The translations under genes were made by a program, and so were the position numbers. This document shows, piece after piece, positions 33,716-42,574 of a stretch of 64,000 nucleotides of DNA (positions within the stretch are counted from its first letter, which is position 1; the number at the start of each line of letters is the position of its first letter). This DNA is from SZAS-103 sp036496805. Its GTDB lineage: Bacteria > Pseudomonadota > Gammaproteobacteria > Xanthomonadales > Xanthomonadaceae. The stretch covers positions 375,144-439,143 of the forward strand of contig DASXKN010000029.1 of the NCBI GenBank assembly GCA_036496805.1, written 5' to 3'. The notes below the pieces were generated by a model. It worked only from the letters and a program-made list of their open reading frames with translations, made no database searches and was not told the origin of the DNA.

Positions 33716-35044
33716 TCAGGGTGCGGAGAAATCGGCGGCCGGGAAAAACCGCGAGAGCAGGCGATCCAGCAGGACAAGCGCGTCGGCGAGTTCGGTCTCG
33801 CCGATCACCAGCGGCGGCGCGAGCAGGATCAGGTTGCCGCGCGTCGCGAACGACACGCCTTCGGCCATCGCCGCATCGACGAGCGCCTTCAGCATCCTGG
33901 GCGTCTGCGGCCACGGCGCGGGCGGCTCGCGCGTCTTTCGATCCGCGACCAGTTCGATCGCCGCGAACAGTCCATGGCCGCCGCGCACGTCGCCGATGAC
34001 CGGATGGCGCGCCTGCATGCGCAGCAACTCGTCGTGGAGCTGGTGGCCGAGCGTGCGCGAGCGTTCGATCAGATTCTCTTCTTCGTAGGCCTTTAGCGCA
34101 GCGACGCCCGCGGCGCAGCACAGCGGATGGCCGCAATAGGTGAGTCCCGCGTACAGCATCCGGTTCTCGATGCGTGCGGCGACTTCGCGGCTGAGCACGA
34201 CCGCGCCCAGCGGCAGCGCCGCGCCGGTCAGGCCCTTGGCGAGCGTCATCATGTCCGGCCGCGCAGCCTCGCCCTGGCGCTGCCAGGCGAACCATTGCCC
34301 GCAGCGCCCGAACGCACTCATCACCTCGTCGGCGATCAGCAATACATCGTGTTCGCGGGTGACCTGGCGCAGCGCCGGCCAATAGCTGTCGGGCGCGACG
34401 ATGCCGTTGGTGCCCGCGTTCGGTTCCATCAGCACCGCCGCGACGCGATCCGTGCCCAGCGCATGGATGCGCTCGTGCACCGCGGCTGCCGCCAGCTCGC
34501 CGCAACTTTCGTCATCGTGGCTGCCGAACGCGCAACGATAGGCATAGGGCGGGGCGACGTGGCTGACGCCCATCGCATCGGGATCGACCTGCTCGCGCGT
34601 GCGGCTGTCGCCGGACAGCGCCATCGCGAGGTGGGTCGCGCCATGGTAGGAGCGGTCGCGCGCGATGACGAAGCCGCGCGGCCTGCTGGTCGCCATGCGC
34701 GCGATCTTGACCGCGTTCTCGTTGGCGTCGGCGCCGCCGAGGGTGAAGAACACCCGGCCGCCCTCGAAGCCCGATAATTCCAGCAGGCGCTGCGCGAGTT
34801 CTGCGCGCGGCGTCGCGCCCCAGGCACTGGTCACGAAGCAGAGTTTCTCCGCCTGTTCGCGGACCGCCGCCACCACGCGCGGGTGCTGGTGCCCGAGGTT
34901 GCTGCACTCGGCAAGGCTGCTCATGTCGAGGATCGAGCGGCCATCGGCGAGGGTCAGCCGCGCGCCGGAACCGCCGACCACGGTCGGCGCGTCCCATTCG
35001 GACTGCACGCACCAGCTGTGGAGTACGGAGGCGCGCTCGTCCAT
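33716..35044 (-). CDS. Class III aminotransferase, first gene of the 3-oxoadipate-forming operon
   Basis: A 442-residue PLP aminotransferase. Conserved elements are LDMSSLAECSNLGHQHPRVV, FFTLGGADANENAVKIAR, SYHGATHLAMALSGD, VLMEPNAGTNGIVAP, LLIADEVMSAFGRCGQW and the PLP-lysine segment TLAKGLTGAALPLG. The SxLxEC...NLGHQHP opening resembles omega-amino-acid:pyruvate and taurine-type transaminases. It would deaminate an amine to an aldehyde for the adjacent ALDH. I take the ATG at 35044, since the longer frame lies in the divergent regulatory spacer. The gene is divergent from the IclR regulator, which probably controls it. Confidence 0.88.
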   Translation of the reverse strand: MDERASVLHSWCVQSEWDAPTVVGGSGARLTLADGRSILDMSSLAECSNLGHQHPRVVAAVREQAEKLCFVTSAWGATPRAELAQRLLELSGFEGGRVFFTLGGADANENAVKIARMATSRPRGFVIARDRSYHGATHLAMALSGDSRTREQVDPDAMGVSHVAPPYAYRCAFGSHDDESCGELAAAAVHERIHALGTDRVAAVLMEPNAGTNGIVAPDSYWPALRQVTREHDVLLIADEVMSAFGRCGQWFAWQRQGEAARPDMMTLAKGLTGAALPLGAVVLSREVAARIENRMLYAGLTYCGHPLCCAAGVAALKAYEEENLIERSRTLGHQLHDELLRMQARHPVIGDVRGGHGLFAAIELVADRKTREPPAPWPQTPRMLKALVDAAMAEGVSFATRGNLILLAPPLVIGETELADALVLLDRLLSRFFPAADFSAP

Positions 35045-35066
35045 ATGGACCCCGGCTGGAGCGGTT

Positions 35067-35083
35067 TGTGCGAATATCGCACA
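35067..35083. promoter_or_regulatory. Candidate IclR-family operator
   Basis: A perfect palindrome, tgtgcgaatatcgcaca (7-base arms, 3-base spacer), lies in the 131-base spacer between the divergent aminotransferase and IclR genes. A second imperfect palindrome, attgcgcacaat (35094-35105), follows within 11 bases. Palindromes of this form between an IclR gene and its target operon are typical operators. Binding has not been shown. Confidence 0.6.
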
Positions 35084-35175
35084 CATGATCCGCATTGCGC
35101 ACAATGCTACAAACCACTAATCTCCGCGTCAACACGACGCATGCGGCCGGACGGCCGTCCGGAGACGAGAGACCG

Positions 35176-35982
35176 ATGCCCAAGAAGGCGGCGGGTTTCG
35201 CGAACAGCCCCGATTACGTGCAGTCGCTCGCGCGCGGGCTGCATGTGCTGCGTGGCTTCGATGCCGAACATCCCAATCCCACCCTCGCCGAGATCGCCGC
35301 GCGCACGCGGCTGTCGCGCGCCGCGGTACGGCGCCTCGTGCTCACCCTCCAGCACCTGGGCTACCTGCGCGCCGAAGGCCGCGGTTACGCGCTGACGCCG
35401 CGCGTGCTGGAGCTGGGCTTCGGCTACCTGGGCACGCTCAACTTCACCGACATGGTCCAGCCGATGCTCGAGGCCCTGTCGATGCGGGTGAACCAGAGCT
35501 GCTCGATGGCGGTGCTGGATGCGCAGTCGATCGTCTACATCGCGCGCGTGCCGGTGCGGCGGGTGATGGCGGTGGCGCTCGGCATCGGCGCGCGCCTGCC
35601 GGCGTTCGCGGCCTCGATGGGCCGCGTGCTGCTTTCGGGCCTTTCCGACGCCGACCTGAAGACGTGGCTGGCGCAATGCGAGCCGCGCAAGCTCACCCAG
35701 TACACGGTCACCGACCTGCGCAAGCTCAAGCGCATCGTCGAGGACGTGCGCGAACGCCAGTTCGCCTATGTCGAGCAGGAACTCGAACTCGGCTTGTGCT
35801 CGGTGGCGGTGCCGGTGCGCAACCACGGCGGGCGCATCGCCGCGGCGCTCAACGTGAGCCTGTCGTACCACGGCGGCGTGGCGCGCGAGGCGACCGAGAT
35901 GATCCTGCCGCACCTGCGCGAGACCGCGAGGACGATCGAGCGCTCGCTGCCGCCGGGGGTGCTGGCGCCGGTGTCGCTGTGA
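35176..35982 (+). CDS. IclR-family transcriptional regulator (PcaR/PcaU/PobR type)
   Basis: A 268-residue regulator. The N-terminal winged helix includes VQSLARGLHVLRGF, TLAEIAARTRLSRAAVRRLV (recognition helix) and LGYLRAEGRGYALTPRVLEL. The C-terminal effector domain has SMAVLDAQSIVYIARVPVRR, GARLPAFAASMGRVLLSGL and CSVAVPVRNHGGRIAAALNV. These resemble regulators of the 3-oxoadipate pathway. Start: the ATG after GGAGACGAG; an upstream in-frame ATG at 35095 lies within the regulatory spacer. Its stop overlaps the thiolase GTG start (GTGA). It probably senses an intermediate of the pathway and binds the palindromes upstream. Confidence 0.9.
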   Translation: MPKKAAGFANSPDYVQSLARGLHVLRGFDAEHPNPTLAEIAARTRLSRAAVRRLVLTLQHLGYLRAEGRGYALTPRVLELGFGYLGTLNFTDMVQPMLEALSMRVNQSCSMAVLDAQSIVYIARVPVRRVMAVALGIGARLPAFAASMGRVLLSGLSDADLKTWLAQCEPRKLTQYTVTDLRKLKRIVEDVRERQFAYVEQELELGLCSVAVPVRNHGGRIAAALNVSLSYHGGVAREATEMILPHLRETARTIERSLPPGVLAPVSL

Positions 35983-37163
35983 ACGCCTCCGCCGCCTTCC
36001 TCTGCGCCGGCCTGCGCACGCCGTTCGGGCGCTGGCGCGGCGGACTTTCCGGAATCCGCGCCGACGACCTAGCGGCACTGCCGTTCCGCGAACTGCTGCG
36101 ACGCCAGCCGTCGCTCGATCCGGCCGCCATCGACGAGGTCATCCTCGGTTGCGCCAACCAGTCCGGCGAGGACAACCGCAACGTCGCGCGCATGGCGACC
36201 CTGCTCGCCGGCCTCCCGGTGTCCGTGCCCGCGGTGACCGTGAACCGCCTGTGCGCTTCCGGCCTCGAGGCCGTCGGCCAGGCAGCGCGCGCGATCGCGA
36301 CGGGCGAGTGCGACCTGATCGTGGCCGGCGGCGTGGAGAGCATGTCGCGTGCGCCCTACGTGATGGCCAAGGCCGAAGAACCGTTCTCGCGCGCGCAATC
36401 GCTGGTCGACACCACCCTCGGCTGGCGCTTCGTCAATCCCGCGATGGAAGCGGCGCACGGCGTCGACAGCATGGCGCAGACCGCCGAGAACCTCGCGCGC
36501 GAACACGGCATCGCGCGCGCCGACCAGGACGCCTACGCGCTGCGTTCGCAGCAGCGCGCCGCGGGCGCGATCGCATCCGGACGCATCGCCGACGAGTTGA
36601 TGCCGATGGCACAACTGTCGGCCGACGAACAACCGCGCGCCGACACCGGTCCCGACAAGCTCGCCGCACTCAAGCCGATCCTCGGCGCCGACACCACGAT
36701 CACCGCCGGCAACGCATCGGGCATCAACGACGGCGCCTGCGCCTTGTTGCTCGCATCGGAAGCGGCCGTTGCGCGCTGGAACCTCAAGCCGATCGCGCGC
36801 GTGCTCGGCATGGCGTCCGCGGGCGTGCAGCCGCGCACGATGGGCATCGGCCCGGTGCCGGCGATCCGCAAGCTGCTGGCGCGGCTGGGCCTGGCGCTGG
36901 ACGACTTCGATGCGATCGAGATCAACGAGGCCTTCGCCGCCCAGGTGCTGGCGGTCACGCGCTCGCTCGGCCTGCCCGACGATGCCGAACGGGTGAACCG
37001 CAACGGCGGCGCGATCGCCTTCGGGCACCCGCTCGGCGCCAGTGGCGCGCGCCTGGCGCTGACGGCGATGCGCGAACTGGAGCGGGGCCGGCGTCGTGCC
37101 CTGCTGTCGATGTGCGTCGGCGTCGGGCAGGGCGTGGCGCTGGCATTGGAAGGGTGCAGCTAG
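35979..37163 (+). CDS. pcaF: 3-oxoadipyl-CoA thiolase (PcaF-type)
   Basis: A 394-residue thiolase. The nucleophile is in VNRLCASGLEAVGQ, the second active-site part in NEAFAAQVLA and GHPLGASGARLALT, and the proton-transfer cysteine in SMCVGVGQG. GCANQSGEDNRNVARMATLL and TLGWRFVNPAM are hallmark PcaF sequences, separating it from generic acetoacetyl-CoA thiolases. It cleaves 3-oxoadipyl-CoA with CoA to succinyl-CoA and acetyl-CoA. The GTG start overlaps the IclR stop, so regulator and thiolase are translated together. No ring-cleavage or pcaB/C/D genes are present in the window. Confidence 0.9.
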   Translation: MNASAAFLCAGLRTPFGRWRGGLSGIRADDLAALPFRELLRRQPSLDPAAIDEVILGCANQSGEDNRNVARMATLLAGLPVSVPAVTVNRLCASGLEAVGQAARAIATGECDLIVAGGVESMSRAPYVMAKAEEPFSRAQSLVDTTLGWRFVNPAMEAAHGVDSMAQTAENLAREHGIARADQDAYALRSQQRAAGAIASGRIADELMPMAQLSADEQPRADTGPDKLAALKPILGADTTITAGNASGINDGACALLLASEAAVARWNLKPIARVLGMASAGVQPRTMGIGPVPAIRKLLARLGLALDDFDAIEINEAFAAQVLAVTRSLGLPDDAERVNRNGGAIAFGHPLGASGARLALTAMRELERGRRRALLSMCVGVGQGVALALEGCS

Positions 37164-37212
37164 GATGATGCAGAATCTGGCCCTGGCCGGGGATGTCGTT
37201 GATGGGGACTCG

Positions 37213-39267
37213 ATGAGCGTCGCGCCCGAACCCACCGCCACGCTCGAAGCGGCGCTCGCGCATGCGACGCGGCTGCTGGCGGTCGATCCGGCGCTCGCTG
37301 CCGAGCAGGCCCGGGAGATCCTCAAGGCGGTCGGACCCGATCCGCGCGCGCAACTCGTGCTCGCCGCATCGCACCGGCTGCGCGGCGAGGTCGACGCCGC
37401 ACTCGCGATCCTCGAACCGCTCGCTGCCGCGCAGCCGCGCGCCGCCGCGGTGCACCTCGAACTGGGCATCGCGCTGGGGTTGGCGCGACGCGGCGCGGAA
37501 GCGATCACAGCGCTGCGCCACGCGCTCGCGCTGAAGCCCGCGCTGCCGCAGGCGTGGCAGCTGCTCGGCGATCATCTGCTCGCGACCGGCGACATGGCCG
37601 GCGCGGATGCCGCCTACGCGCAGCACGTGCGCCACTCGGTGCGCGACCCCGGGCTGATGCGCGCGGCGGCGGCATTGAGCGAGAACCGCATTCCCGAAGC
37701 CGAAGCCTTGCTGCGCGCGCATTTGCGGCAGACGCCGAACGACGTCGCGGCGCTGCGCATGCTCGCCGAGGTCGGCGCCAGGATCGGCCGCACCGAGGAC
37801 GCCGAGCTGCTGCTCACGCGCTGCCTGGAGCTCGCGCCGAGCTTCCACGAGGCGCGCCAGAACCATGCCCAGGTACTGCACCGCGCGAACAAGCCCGAGC
37901 GGGCGCTGGCGGAGATCGACAGGCTGCTCGCGGTCGATCCGGCCCATCCGGGCTACCGCAACCTGCGCGCGGTCGTGCTCTGCCGCATCGGCGAGTACGA
38001 GCAGGCGATTCCGCTGTATGCCCGCCTCGTGCGCGAGTACCCGGACCAGTCGCGGATCTGGTTGAGCCATGGACACGCGCTGAAAACGGTCGGCCGCACC
38101 GCCGAATCGATCGACGCCTACCGTCGCTGCATCGCGCTCGAACCGGGTTTCGGCGAAGCCTGGTGGAGCCTGGCGAACCTGAAGACCTACCGCTTCGACG
38201 ACGACGAGGTCGCAACGATGCGCCGCGAACTCGCGCGCGGCGATCTTGATGCGGAACACCGCCTGCACCTCGAATTCTCGCTCGGCAAGGCGCTCGAGGA
38301 CCGGCGCGAGCATGCCGGCTCGTTCGCCCACTACGAGGCCGGCAATGCGCTGCGCCGCGCCAGCGTGCCCTGGGACGCCGACGAGAACGCCTCGCGCCTG
38401 GATCGTGTGGTGGCGACGTATACGCCGGAGTTCTTCGCCAGGCGCACGGGCTGGGGCGCGCCCGGGCGCGATCCGGTCTTCATCCTCGGCATGCCGCGGG
38501 CCGGCTCGACCCTGCTCGAGCAGATCCTTTCCAGCCACTCGCTGGTGGAAGGCACGTCGGAATTGCCCGAAGTGCTTTCGATCACGCGGATGCTCCGCCG
38601 CGACGCCGGCGCCGCGGCCGGTGCCTCGGGCGAGAACGTCTCCTACCACGACGTCCTTGCAGGGCTGGACGCCGGGCAGGTCGCCGCGCTCGGCGAGCGC
38701 TACCTCGAACGCACGCGGATCCAGCGCAAGACCGACGCGCCGTTCTTCATCGACAAGATGCCGAACAACTACGCGCACGTCGGCCTGATCCACCTGATAC
38801 TGCCGAACGCGCGGATCATCGACGCGCGCCGCCATCCGCTGGCGTGCTGCTTCTCCAACTTCAAGCAGCACTACGCGCGCGGCCAGACCTTCGCCTACGG
38901 CCTGGACGACCTCGGCCGCTACTACCGCGACTACGTGGAACTGATGGCCCATTTCGACGCCGTGCTGACTGGCCGCGTGCATCGCGTGATCCACGAACGG
39001 CTCATCGACGACCCCGAACGCGAGGTGCGCGCGCTGCTCGACCATTGCGGCTTGCCCTTCGAGGACGCCTGTTTGCGCTTCCACGAGAATGAGCGGGCGG
39101 TGCGCACGGCGAGTTCCGAACAGGTGCGGCGCCCGCTCAATCGCGAGGGCGTCGACCAGTGGCGGAGTTACGAACCCTGGCTGGACCCGCTGAAGCGGGC
39201 GCTGGGTTCGGTGCTGGAAGCCTATCCGGACGTGCCGGCGTTCAAGGAAAGCGCCGGCGAGGATTGA
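37213..39267 (+). CDS. TPR-repeat sulfotransferase family protein
   Basis: A 684-residue protein. Residues from about 20 to 360 are TPR repeats (for example GYRNLRAVVLCRIGEYEQAI). The C-terminal sulfotransferase domain has the 5'-PSB loop in FILGMPRAGSTLLEQILSSH (PAPS-binding) and the 3'-phosphate region with RHPLACCFSNFKQHYARGQ. It transfers sulfate from PAPS to an unknown acceptor. The start is the ATG preceded by GGGGA. An earlier in-frame ATG pair at 37165/37168, just after the thiolase stop, is also possible. The gene directly precedes the TonB-dependent receptor, a recurrent pairing in Xanthomonadales. Confidence 0.87.
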   Translation: MSVAPEPTATLEAALAHATRLLAVDPALAAEQAREILKAVGPDPRAQLVLAASHRLRGEVDAALAILEPLAAAQPRAAAVHLELGIALGLARRGAEAITALRHALALKPALPQAWQLLGDHLLATGDMAGADAAYAQHVRHSVRDPGLMRAAAALSENRIPEAEALLRAHLRQTPNDVAALRMLAEVGARIGRTEDAELLLTRCLELAPSFHEARQNHAQVLHRANKPERALAEIDRLLAVDPAHPGYRNLRAVVLCRIGEYEQAIPLYARLVREYPDQSRIWLSHGHALKTVGRTAESIDAYRRCIALEPGFGEAWWSLANLKTYRFDDDEVATMRRELARGDLDAEHRLHLEFSLGKALEDRREHAGSFAHYEAGNALRRASVPWDADENASRLDRVVATYTPEFFARRTGWGAPGRDPVFILGMPRAGSTLLEQILSSHSLVEGTSELPEVLSITRMLRRDAGAAAGASGENVSYHDVLAGLDAGQVAALGERYLERTRIQRKTDAPFFIDKMPNNYAHVGLIHLILPNARIIDARRHPLACCFSNFKQHYARGQTFAYGLDDLGRYYRDYVELMAHFDAVLTGRVHRVIHERLIDDPEREVRALLDHCGLPFEDACLRFHENERAVRTASSEQVRRPLNREGVDQWRSYEPWLDPLKRALGSVLEAYPDVPAFKESAGED

Positions 39268-39318
39268 CAGGGACGGGGAGTTTCGTCGCAACATCCACTT
39301 GCAAACTCGGGGAGAGCC

Positions 39319-41928
39319 ATGCAAACGACATACAAGCCATCACGCGCACGCAGCCGCGTGCCGACGGCGCGCTTCGGCCGCCTGCCGCTGGCCGTGGCGA
39401 TCTACTTCGCCATCGGCACCGCGGCCTTCGCGCAGGATTCCGGCCAGGCGCCGGCCCAGGGAACGGCTCCGTCGCCGGCCGACACTGCCGCGACCAAGCA
39501 GGCCAAGGTCCTCGACACCATCACGGTCACCGCGCAGAAACGCCGCGAGAACCCGCAGAAGGTGCCGATCAGCCTGACCGTGCTCGGCGACGAGAAACTG
39601 AAGGAGCTCAACGTCAAGAGCTTCGACGACTACGTGAAATACCTGCCCACCGTGTCCTACGAGGACGACGGCCCCGGCGACGCGCAGATCTACATGCGCG
39701 GCGTCGCCAACGGCAGCAACGGCAACCATTCGGGTCCGCAGCCCAGCGTCGGCGTGTACCTCGACGAGGAGCCGATCACCACGATCGACGGCCCGCTTGA
39801 CCTGCACATCTACGACGTCGCGCGCGTCGAGTCGCTGGCCGGGCCCCAGGGCACCCTGTACGGCGCCAGCTCGCAGTCGGGCACCCTGCGCATCATCACC
39901 AACAAGCCCGATCCCAAGGCCTTCTCGGCGAGCTATTCGGTGGAATCCGACACGGTCGCCAACGGCGGCGTGGGGCACGTGGTCGAGGGTTACGTCAACG
40001 TGCCGTTCAACGACCGCACCGCGATCCGCGTGGTGGCCTGGGACAAGCACGATGCGGGCTATATCGACAACGCGCTCGGCACGCGTACCTACCCCACCTG
40101 GGGCGGGACGATCAGCAACGGCGACTGCACGAGCACGCCCACCTTCATCTGCACCAGCAAGGCCAAGGACAACTACAACACCGTCGACACCGACGGCGTC
40201 CGGGCGGCGCTGCAGTTCAACCTCAACGACAACTGGACCATCACCCCGAGCGTGATCAACCAGAAGACCTCGGCGAAGGGCGATTTCGCCTTCGATCCGA
40301 ACGTCGGCGACCTGAAGCTCACCCATTTCTACCCCGAGGACTCGACCGACAACTGGACCCAGTCGGCGCTGACGGTGCAGGGCAAGATCGGCAGCTTCGA
40401 TGTCACCTACGCCTTCGCGCACCTCAACCGCAACGAGCGCGCCGATTCGGACTACAGCGACTACTCGTTCTGGTACGACACGGTGGCCGGTTACGGCGCC
40501 TACTGGTACGACAACAACGGCAACCCGATCAACCCGTCGCAGTACATCCAGAGCGTCGACAACTTCCGCAAGACCAGCCACGAATTGCGGATCGCCACGC
40601 CGGCGGACTGGCGCCTGAGCTTCGTCGGCGGCTTCTTCTGGGAACGCCAGAGCCACGACATCCAGCAGGACTACAGGATCAACGGACTGGCGGACAGCCT
40701 GTCGGTCACCGGTTGGCCCGACACCATCTGGCTGACCAAGCAGTTGCGCGTCGACCGCGACGAGGCGTTGTTCGGGGAACTGAGTTACCAGTTCAACGAC
40801 CAGTGGAGGCTCACCGGCGGCCTGCGCGAGTTCAAGGTGGACAACACCCTGGAGGGTTTCTACGGATTCGCGGAAGGGTACTCCTCCCAGTCAAACAGGC
40901 CTCCCAGTGCGCGCTATGGCGAGGCGGGCTGCATCGTCAAGTACGGTCCCGATCCTTCGACCTGGCCCAAGTTCGAGGGCGCGCCGTGCTTCCTGTTCCA
41001 CGGCGACGTCAGGGAGACCAACAACGTCGGCAAGCTGAACCTGACCTACCAGATCAACCCGAAGGACATGGTCTATGCGACCTGGTCGCAGGGCTTCCGG
41101 CCGGGCGGCGACAACCGCAACTTCGGCCTGGGTCCGTACGTGTCGGACTACCTGGACAACTACGAGCTTGGCTGGAAGACCACGTGGATGGACAACCGCC
41201 TGCGCTGGAACGGCGCGATCTTCGATGAGCAGTGGAAGAACTTCCAGTTCGGATTCATCCCGCCCGGATCGGCGGGCCTGACGGTCATCCGCAACGCGCC
41301 GCAGGCCGAAATCCGGGGACTGGAAACCAACATCGACTGGAAGGCCACGGACAACCTGACGATCTCGGGTGGCGTGGCGTTCTACAACGCCAAGCTGACC
41401 GCCGACTACTGCGGACAGGTGGACCCGGTCACGGACGTGCCGGACACGTTCTGCCCGGCCGGCATCACCCTTCCGAACGGCAACATGTATCCGGACGGCC
41501 CCGCGGCCCCGAAGGGCACGCAGTTGCCGATCACGCCGAAGGTCAAGGCCGACCTGGTTGCGCGCTACAACTTCGAGGTCGGCGGCATGGATGCCTACGT
41601 GCAGGGAGCCGCCGTGCACGTGGGTCGACGCACGTCGGCCCTCGAAGTGACGGACTCCACCCTGCAGGGCGACCTGCCGGCCTATACCTCGGTGGACTTC
41701 TCGGCGGGCATCAAGAAGAACCACTGGGCGATCGACGCCTTCCTGCAGAACGCGTTTGATTCGCGCGGCGAAGTGTCGAAGTTCACCGAATGCGCGACGG
41801 AAGTGTGCGCGATCGCTCCCGGTAGTTCCTCGGTGTACCCGTTCAACGGAAACGAGCCCGGGCGGGTCTACGTGGTGCCGATCCAGCCGCGCACGTTCGG
41901 GCTGAGGTTCACCCAGGACTTCGAGTGA
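39319..41928 (+). CDS. TonB-dependent outer-membrane receptor
   Basis: An 869-residue receptor. The N-terminal signal peptide (LPLAVAIYFAIGTAAFA, after a basic region) is followed by a TonB box-like DTITVTAQKR. The plug domain (about 75-190) has IYMRGVANGS, PSVGVYLDEEP and VARVESLAGPQGTLYGASSQ. The barrel ends in aromatic PRTFGLRFTQDFE, the usual C-terminal F. The cargo cannot be read from sequence; the 'TVTAQKRRENPQKVPISL' start is typical of the CirA/iron-family receptors of Xanthomonadales and sphingomonads. It lies 51 bases after the sulfotransferase gene with its own GGGGAGAG site, so the pair is probably one operon. Confidence 0.93.
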   Translation: MQTTYKPSRARSRVPTARFGRLPLAVAIYFAIGTAAFAQDSGQAPAQGTAPSPADTAATKQAKVLDTITVTAQKRRENPQKVPISLTVLGDEKLKELNVKSFDDYVKYLPTVSYEDDGPGDAQIYMRGVANGSNGNHSGPQPSVGVYLDEEPITTIDGPLDLHIYDVARVESLAGPQGTLYGASSQSGTLRIITNKPDPKAFSASYSVESDTVANGGVGHVVEGYVNVPFNDRTAIRVVAWDKHDAGYIDNALGTRTYPTWGGTISNGDCTSTPTFICTSKAKDNYNTVDTDGVRAALQFNLNDNWTITPSVINQKTSAKGDFAFDPNVGDLKLTHFYPEDSTDNWTQSALTVQGKIGSFDVTYAFAHLNRNERADSDYSDYSFWYDTVAGYGAYWYDNNGNPINPSQYIQSVDNFRKTSHELRIATPADWRLSFVGGFFWERQSHDIQQDYRINGLADSLSVTGWPDTIWLTKQLRVDRDEALFGELSYQFNDQWRLTGGLREFKVDNTLEGFYGFAEGYSSQSNRPPSARYGEAGCIVKYGPDPSTWPKFEGAPCFLFHGDVRETNNVGKLNLTYQINPKDMVYATWSQGFRPGGDNRNFGLGPYVSDYLDNYELGWKTTWMDNRLRWNGAIFDEQWKNFQFGFIPPGSAGLTVIRNAPQAEIRGLETNIDWKATDNLTISGGVAFYNAKLTADYCGQVDPVTDVPDTFCPAGITLPNGNMYPDGPAAPKGTQLPITPKVKADLVARYNFEVGGMDAYVQGAAVHVGRRTSALEVTDSTLQGDLPAYTSVDFSAGIKKNHWAIDAFLQNAFDSRGEVSKFTECATEVCAIAPGSSSVYPFNGNEPGRVYVVPIQPRTFGLRFTQDFE

Positions 41929-41995
41929 AATGGCGCATGCGGCGGCAGCTTAGGCTGTCGCCGCATGCAGCGGTGCCGCTCCTTGCGGCGAGCCG

Positions 41996-42427
41996 CTAGA
42001 GGCTAGCCCACGCTTGACGCACGCCGAGCAGGTGCGTGAAGCCGATCAGCAGGCAGATCGCCGAACTCCATATCCAGAACGCGGGCGTGCGTCCCAGCGG
42101 GTGCGCGATCAGCGCGAATCCCGCCACGCCGCGCAGCAGGTAGATGGCGGCGATCGCGCACAATGCCGGACGCAGCATCGGCAGACGGGCGATTGCGCCC
42201 GCGCCGGAGAGCGCGTACATCGCCCAGATCGCGAGCACAAGCGCGATGCCTGAAGTGACGAGGGCCGGCTCGTGGCTGCCGGCTTCGGCCAGTCGCGCCG
42301 TCCGCTCGCCGGCGCCGAAGAAGCGGTACCAGGGCGCGCCGAACACGATGCAGGCGAGATGAAGCAGGGCGGCGAGCGCGTCGAGCGCGCCGGCAACGAG
42401 CAGCGGAACATTCCAGGCAGGGTTCAT
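41996..42427 (-). CDS. Small multi-helix membrane protein
   Basis: A 143-residue protein with about four transmembrane helices (around residues 8-30, 55-78, 85-108, 115-138). Recognisable pieces are VPLLVAGALDALAALLHLAC, FFGAGERTARLAEAGS and FWIWSSAICLLIGFTHLLGV. It resembles small uncharacterised inner-membrane proteins. The start at the ATG (MNPAWNV) has no strong Shine-Dalgarno; a start 13 codons upstream (MQRYFRA) is possible. Function unknown. Confidence 0.7.
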   Translation of the reverse strand: MNPAWNVPLLVAGALDALAALLHLACIVFGAPWYRFFGAGERTARLAEAGSHEPALVTSGIALVLAIWAMYALSGAGAIARLPMLRPALCAIAAIYLLRGVAGFALIAHPLGRTPAFWIWSSAICLLIGFTHLLGVRQAWASL

Positions 42428-42574
42428 GGCGTCAATGTGTATCGCGGCGCGAAAGTATCGCTGCATTCCTTGCGACGGGCCCGTGCCGATCGTCGTGCCG
42501 TCGATCGTCCGGACGGGTGAACCATTCGCCTGCGATACTGTCCTTCTTCCGACCTCCACGACCCTCGCCATCCC

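Noticed and set aside
36955..39324. 789-codon minus-strand frame opposite the sulfotransferase
   Set aside because: Antisense shadow; the plus strand has the PAPS-binding loop.
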